Source of the DNA: Aquanectria penicillioides
Lineage: Eukaryota > Ascomycota > Sordariomycetes > Hypocreales > Nectriaceae
Assembly (NCBI GenBank): GCA_003415625.1
Contig: PYIU01000008.1
Span: 1,364,001 to 1,428,000, forward strand
Direction of reading: 5' to 3'
Length of the DNA: 64,000 nt
Of this stretch, positions 60,261 through 64,000 are shown in pieces. Numbering within the stretch: the first letter of the stretch is position 1; each line of letters opens with the position of its first letter. The notes under the pieces were generated by a model that made no database searches, had not been told where the DNA came from, and was given only the letters and a program-made list of their open reading frames with translations. A program made the translations under genes and the position numbers.

Positions 60261-63200
60261 TCACTTTCTTCCTCCGCCCCAACTCAATCGCCTCGATCTT
60301 TGAGAAGGGGGGCGTACTATTTCTTCTTCTCCATCCATCTCGTCGTCCTGAGCCCCGTTGGTGTCACGGTGTCCCATACGAGAGGTCAAGGCAGAAAGCT
60401 TGTCCTTTAGGTTGCTCGTGCCGGTTTTCCTACGCACCCCGGCAGCCTCCTGGCTGCTCAGGCTCGACACGGGACGCTCAATAGCTGTTCCCACGCGCCG
60501 GAACGCCTGGTGAGTCTGTGTCGGCCCGGTGCTGTGTCCACTGCTCGTTCCCGGACGCAGAAGTTCCATGCCCTGGGTGTTTCTGGTGCGGTTGTCATCG
60601 ATAGGTGTTGGCGGAGTCATCATGAGATAGGTGGGAACGTTGAGACCATGCGTCGCAGAACCGCCGTTACGGTGCGATCTGCGGCTGGCAACGCTCGAGC
60701 TGCGACTTCGTCGACGGGATGAAGTCGACGGTGGGATACTGCTGTGTGTGCTGCCGCGGATGGAGCGAGGGGGCGATCGTGAAAAGTCCACAGGAGAGGA
60801 TCCGTAGATGCTTGAGTCGTCGCTGTCGTTGAGGCTGCCAGGGTAGTGCTGCGAGCCTCCTGATGACGAGGGGGCGATTAGCACAGAGCTGCTGGCCAAC
60901 TCTCGGAGTTTGTTGCGTTGCTCAGCATTGGGCCGATGCTTGGAAAACTTGTTTCCAATGAGAGCACCTGTGTGCGAGATGAGGGCCTTCACGACCGCCT
61001 TTTTCAGCGCCAGAGCCAAATCAAGGTTGGACCATGTCTTGTTCTGCCACTCAATGTTGGGCATTCTGAACACAAAGTCGTGCACATCCTCGAGGTTACG
61101 TTGATCTTTGCCCTTGTAACTCAAACAGAGTACGACTGAAGGCATCTTGATGGACGCAAACGTCATATAATTGCTTGCACGTGTCATCATCTTAGTGAGA
61201 TCATCGGATAGCTGATTGTCCTTGTCGTCTTGTTTCTTGCCGAGTCCGAACCGGCTGCGCTTCTCGTTACTCGCGATGGATTCCCGGCCGTCCTTGGTCG
61301 ATTGTCCAGTGCCGGTGCGTCCAATGCCTATACGAGGCGTAGCGCTCGACCGCAGAGATTCGTGCGACGCTTTCTTGAGCATTGTCTTAGCCGTGGGAGC
61401 ACGGAATAGGCGGAACGAATGCCCCTCGCCGGTATTGACGCTCAAGTTTTTCTTTGAAGATCGATCGGCCTTGGAGTTGGACGTCAGTGTCGGGCGCAGG
61501 CGAAGCTCCAATGATCCAGGGCGCGTGGAGAATGATGACGAATCCTTGTCGAACGAGCTCGATTCTGAACGTCCATTTGCACTTGGCACGGATTCATCCT
61601 CGTCTTCATCACCTGGAAGCTGTTTCATCATGAACGGCGAGTCGTGTGCAGATGGGGTGCCACCACCGTTTAGCTTATCCCCGTCCATACCAGGGAAGAT
61701 ATACTCAAACAGCCGTTTGCCCAACTCACGCTCCAGTTGGACCTTGATGGGCAACACGTTGACTTCAAAACGGTCCATGACGGGAATTCCAGCGATGGCC
61801 TCCAACATGTACCAGTACACACGGATCATGTCCTTGTCCTCGGCATCAGGGGGCGCTGGCCTTTCACGATCGACAAACGGCGCGACCATCTCAGGGTACA
61901 TGGCATCGGGGAGCAGATTCAGACCGAGTACTTTCCCAATTCGGATCAGATTTACGTGAGAACCGTCTGAGTTGTCGGTGCGGTCGTACTCTAGATCCTT
62001 CAGTTGCAGCTCCACCAAGGGCTCGTTGGAATCCTGCATCAGATGCCACACGATGTCTCGAATGGAAATGTTCCATCTGAGCAAACCGGTGCTGTCAGAG
62101 TTAACGTCGAATTTTCTTTGCGACGACGTGATGGCCTTCATCATGAAGAACAGCTCATCCTCACAGGCGGCCAAGTCTCGCTCCAAACGCAAACGGTCTT
62201 CCCATCCCCTCTTGTCCAGGTACTTGGAATAAACCTGGAAGTGTTCCTTGATCTCTTCCATCTGCCTGATACGTTGCTGAAGCTTCTGGACCATGGCAGG
62301 GGCGCCACTGAGATCGCTAAAGTCAGACGCTAGAATGATCTTCTCCAGTCGCTCGCTTCTTGTCTTCTCCAAGGGTTCGTTGTACATGAGAAGATCGAGC
62401 ACAATGACGTAGAGAGCGTAGTACTGAGACGAGTTGCACAGAGCTCTGGCTTGGGGAAATTCAACCCAAAGATTGTCCATACGGGTTTCTGGGATTTCTT
62501 GCGAGGTGTCATCGGCGCCTTCGGTGTTGACTTCGTCGTTGTACTTGAGACGCAGCGTGTTGTACTTGTCGTATCGGATCATGGCAGAAGTCTTCTGTAC
62601 TACTCGCTTGAAGCCGAAAGGATCCGCCTGGAAGTCAAACACAACCTCGAGAGGCACCCAAGGTGGCCAAGAAGACCCGCTGGCTGTGCCATACTTGCTG
62701 CCGACATACATTGACAACAGGTTGGTAAGGAACCACTTTTGGTGAGTAACGAAAAACTGGATACTATCCATGTTGACCAGAAATCGGCGCTGGACTAGAC
62801 CAGAGACAGTATCCGAGATTCGTTCCTTGTCCATAACCTCCACCACCTTTAGCTCCATGCCCTTCGCGGTGGCTAGTACGACGTGCTTCTTGTTCTTATC
62901 ACTCTGCAGTTGGATCTGCGGAGCGATGATTCGAATATGGTAGCTATTTTGAGGAGTGAACTCTTCCGCGATACCGTAGACAAGATCCTCGATTGATCCC
63001 TCCAAAGCATCGTCTTGATTAGTACTCCAAGTAGCGGTCGTGAATTTTCGACCGTCGCCGAATATTTTGTTAATGCGATCTTCGATGTCCTGCGGGTCGT
63101 CCTCAGTCATCGTCGAATCCTTAGAGGATGTGCCGGCGTAACTGCCGTGCGTTGACTTGGGTTTGTTATTCGCCTTGGCTTTGTTCTGCTCCTCCACAAT

Positions 63201-64000
63201 ATCCAGGATAAATTTGATGGCCGGCCGGGAAAGGTAGTACACAAATCCTCGCCGTTGACTATTTTGGTGGAAGTAGCGAAGAACAATATTTCGCAACAAG
63301 TTGTTCCACTTTAGTTGCATGTTGTGAATGACGAATCGGTTGTTGAATTCACTTTCAAACTCAGTGGTAGGGGGAATGTGAATGGTCTCGTCGTGCATCC
63401 CAATTGATCCAACAGAACGGGCGCCGACGGAGCGTCTCCGGTCACCATTGGGTCTCTGGCTTTTCCAAGACGGCTTTGCTTGGGTCTGGTTAAGCATTGA
63501 CTCCAAGAACTCCTTCTTCTCTCTTAAGACATGGGTATGCTTTCTCAACGCCTCAAAGTCTTGCACTAATTCGGGGTCTTTCCCATCTGATCTAATGACT
63601 TGAAGCTCCGCCTCGCCCACGTTGCGAGCATGTGTCTGCATCTGAATACCAAGTTGGTCGAGTCGCTCTTGGATCAATTGACCTTGAACTCGAATTGGAT
63701 CGTTGTCGTGGTTCAGGATGCAGAAGTGCGTAGGCTCGTTGCCGAATGGGCTAGTGCGGCTCGGATCTCCAGCAATGACCCCGCCGATATCAGTTTGACG
63801 GAAGTAAGTCAATCTGGGGGCATACACTAGAGGTAGGATCTTTGTATCTGGGTGTGACTCAGTTGGCAGAATCCAATCCAACTCAACAAAGTCATCCATA
63901 TCAATCCAGCTGTAGTCGTTGTCAGGAATGGTGAAGCGAGAAAGGTCGGGTTTTTCATCAGGGTCATTCATCAATGTTGCGATGGTGCCCTTCTTGATAG
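60261..64000 (-). CDS. FMP27: FMP27/BLTP2 bridge-like lipid transfer protein, C-terminal part
   Basis: An open minus-strand frame enters from the right window edge and ends at 60261, covering about 1245 C-terminal residues; the start lies beyond the window. SWIDMDDFVELDWILP, FVIHNMQLKWNNLLRNIVLR, YYLSRPAIKFILDIVEEQNK and WVEFPQARALCNSSQYYALY are typical of the FMP27/Hobbit/SABRE family. This family forms long hydrophobic-groove bridges moving lipids between the ER and plasma membrane (family knowledge). The last 350 residues are Ser/Arg-rich and disordered but contain the conserved MIRVYWYMLEAIAGIPVMDR and SYKGKDQRNLEDVHDFVFR segments. The family is usually over 2500 aa, so less than half is present. 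No intron is evident in this part. Confidence 0.92.
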   Translation of the reverse strand, partial: IKKGTIATLMNDPDEKPDLSRFTIPDNDYSWIDMDDFVELDWILPTESHPDTKILPLVYAPRLTYFRQTDIGGVIAGDPSRTSPFGNEPTHFCILNHDNDPIRVQGQLIQERLDQLGIQMQTHARNVGEAELQVIRSDGKDPELVQDFEALRKHTHVLREKKEFLESMLNQTQAKPSWKSQRPNGDRRRSVGARSVGSIGMHDETIHIPPTTEFESEFNNRFVIHNMQLKWNNLLRNIVLRYFHQNSQRRGFVYYLSRPAIKFILDIVEEQNKAKANNKPKSTHGSYAGTSSKDSTMTEDDPQDIEDRINKIFGDGRKFTTATWSTNQDDALEGSIEDLVYGIAEEFTPQNSYHIRIIAPQIQLQSDKNKKHVVLATAKGMELKVVEVMDKERISDTVSGLVQRRFLVNMDSIQFFVTHQKWFLTNLLSMYVGSKYGTASGSSWPPWVPLEVVFDFQADPFGFKRVVQKTSAMIRYDKYNTLRLKYNDEVNTEGADDTSQEIPETRMDNLWVEFPQARALCNSSQYYALYVIVLDLLMYNEPLEKTRSERLEKIILASDFSDLSGAPAMVQKLQQRIRQMEEIKEHFQVYSKYLDKRGWEDRLRLERDLAACEDELFFMMKAITSSQRKFDVNSDSTGLLRWNISIRDIVWHLMQDSNEPLVELQLKDLEYDRTDNSDGSHVNLIRIGKVLGLNLLPDAMYPEMVAPFVDRERPAPPDAEDKDMIRVYWYMLEAIAGIPVMDRFEVNVLPIKVQLERELGKRLFEYIFPGMDGDKLNGGGTPSAHDSPFMMKQLPGDEDEDESVPSANGRSESSSFDKDSSSFSTRPGSLELRLRPTLTSNSKADRSSKKNLSVNTGEGHSFRLFRAPTAKTMLKKASHESLRSSATPRIGIGRTGTGQSTKDGRESIASNEKRSRFGLGKKQDDKDNQLSDDLTKMMTRASNYMTFASIKMPSVVLCLSYKGKDQRNLEDVHDFVFRMPNIEWQNKTWSNLDLALALKKAVVKALISHTGALIGNKFSKHRPNAEQRNKLRELASSSVLIAPSSSGGSQHYPGSLNDSDDSSIYGSSPVDFSRSPPRSIRGSTHSSIPPSTSSRRRSRSSSVASRRSHRNGGSATHGLNVPTYLMMTPPTPIDDNRTRNTQGMELLRPGTSSGHSTGPTQTHQAFRRVGTAIERPVSSLSSQEAAGVRRKTGTSNLKDKLSALTSRMGHRDTNGAQDDEMDGEEEIVRPPSQRSRRLSWGGGRK

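Noticed and set aside
61216..61959. 247-codon plus-strand ORF
   Set aside because: It is antisense to FMP27 and Ser/Arg-rich because of the serine-rich sense strand.

Overview
This window looks like a filamentous ascomycete chromosome, most likely a Sordariomycete of the Hypocreales (Trichoderma-like). The reasons are short introns (about 48-75 nt) with fungal branch sites (CTGAC, CTAAC), Pezizomycotina-specific families (Zn2Cys6 regulators, HET-like, DUF6604-type, AA9 LPMO), and a long AT-rich block that looks like repeat DNA destroyed by repeat-induced point mutation (RIP). No database search was possible. Families were recognised by eye, and exon borders were chosen from splice signals and reading frame.

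Layout. Bases 1-13830 are repeat territory: a small, nearly intact TRIM-like element (144-775), followed by about 13 kb of very AT-rich sequence holding a tandem, decayed LTR-type element with a nested inverted solo LTR. From 13830 the composition returns abruptly to normal. The genes are: a regulator that reads as two complete Zn2Cys6/fungal_trans proteins fused in tandem (14037-18140, +); a HAM1-like protein (18526-21123, -); a 5.3 kb intergenic gap rich in microsatellites; an HSL-type alpha/beta hydrolase (26408-27394, +); COP9 signalosome subunit 5 (27710-28789, -); a possible small membrane protein (30047-30678, +); a fungal C2H2-type protein (31320-32401, +); a ten-exon HET-like membrane protein (32698-35867, -); a CorA-like membrane protein (37773-39296, +); a dead LaeA-like methyltransferase (39910-41105, +); an AA9 lytic polysaccharide monooxygenase (41235-42107, -); a broken F-box gene (43450-44601, +) beside an intact F-box gene (44870-46438, +); a DUF6604-type protein (47471-50071, +); a 4.4 kb gap; a disordered conserved fungal protein (54912-56288, +); a 4 kb gap; and the C-terminal part of an FMP27/BLTP2 bridge-like lipid transfer protein (60261 to the window end, -).

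The genes do not form an obvious biosynthetic cluster. CSN5 (deneddylation of cullins) and the F-box genes (cullin-ligase substrate receptors) touch the same pathway, but their adjacency is probably chance. The HET-like protein, the F-box pair, the C2H2 protein, the double regulator, the pseudogenes and the decayed repeats give the left two thirds an accessory, fast-evolving character. HAM1-like, CSN5 and FMP27 are housekeeping. The most notable items are the double Zn2Cys6 regulator with paired palindromes in its promoter, the TRIM-like element, the two pseudogenes and the ATG-only first coding exon of the HET-like gene.
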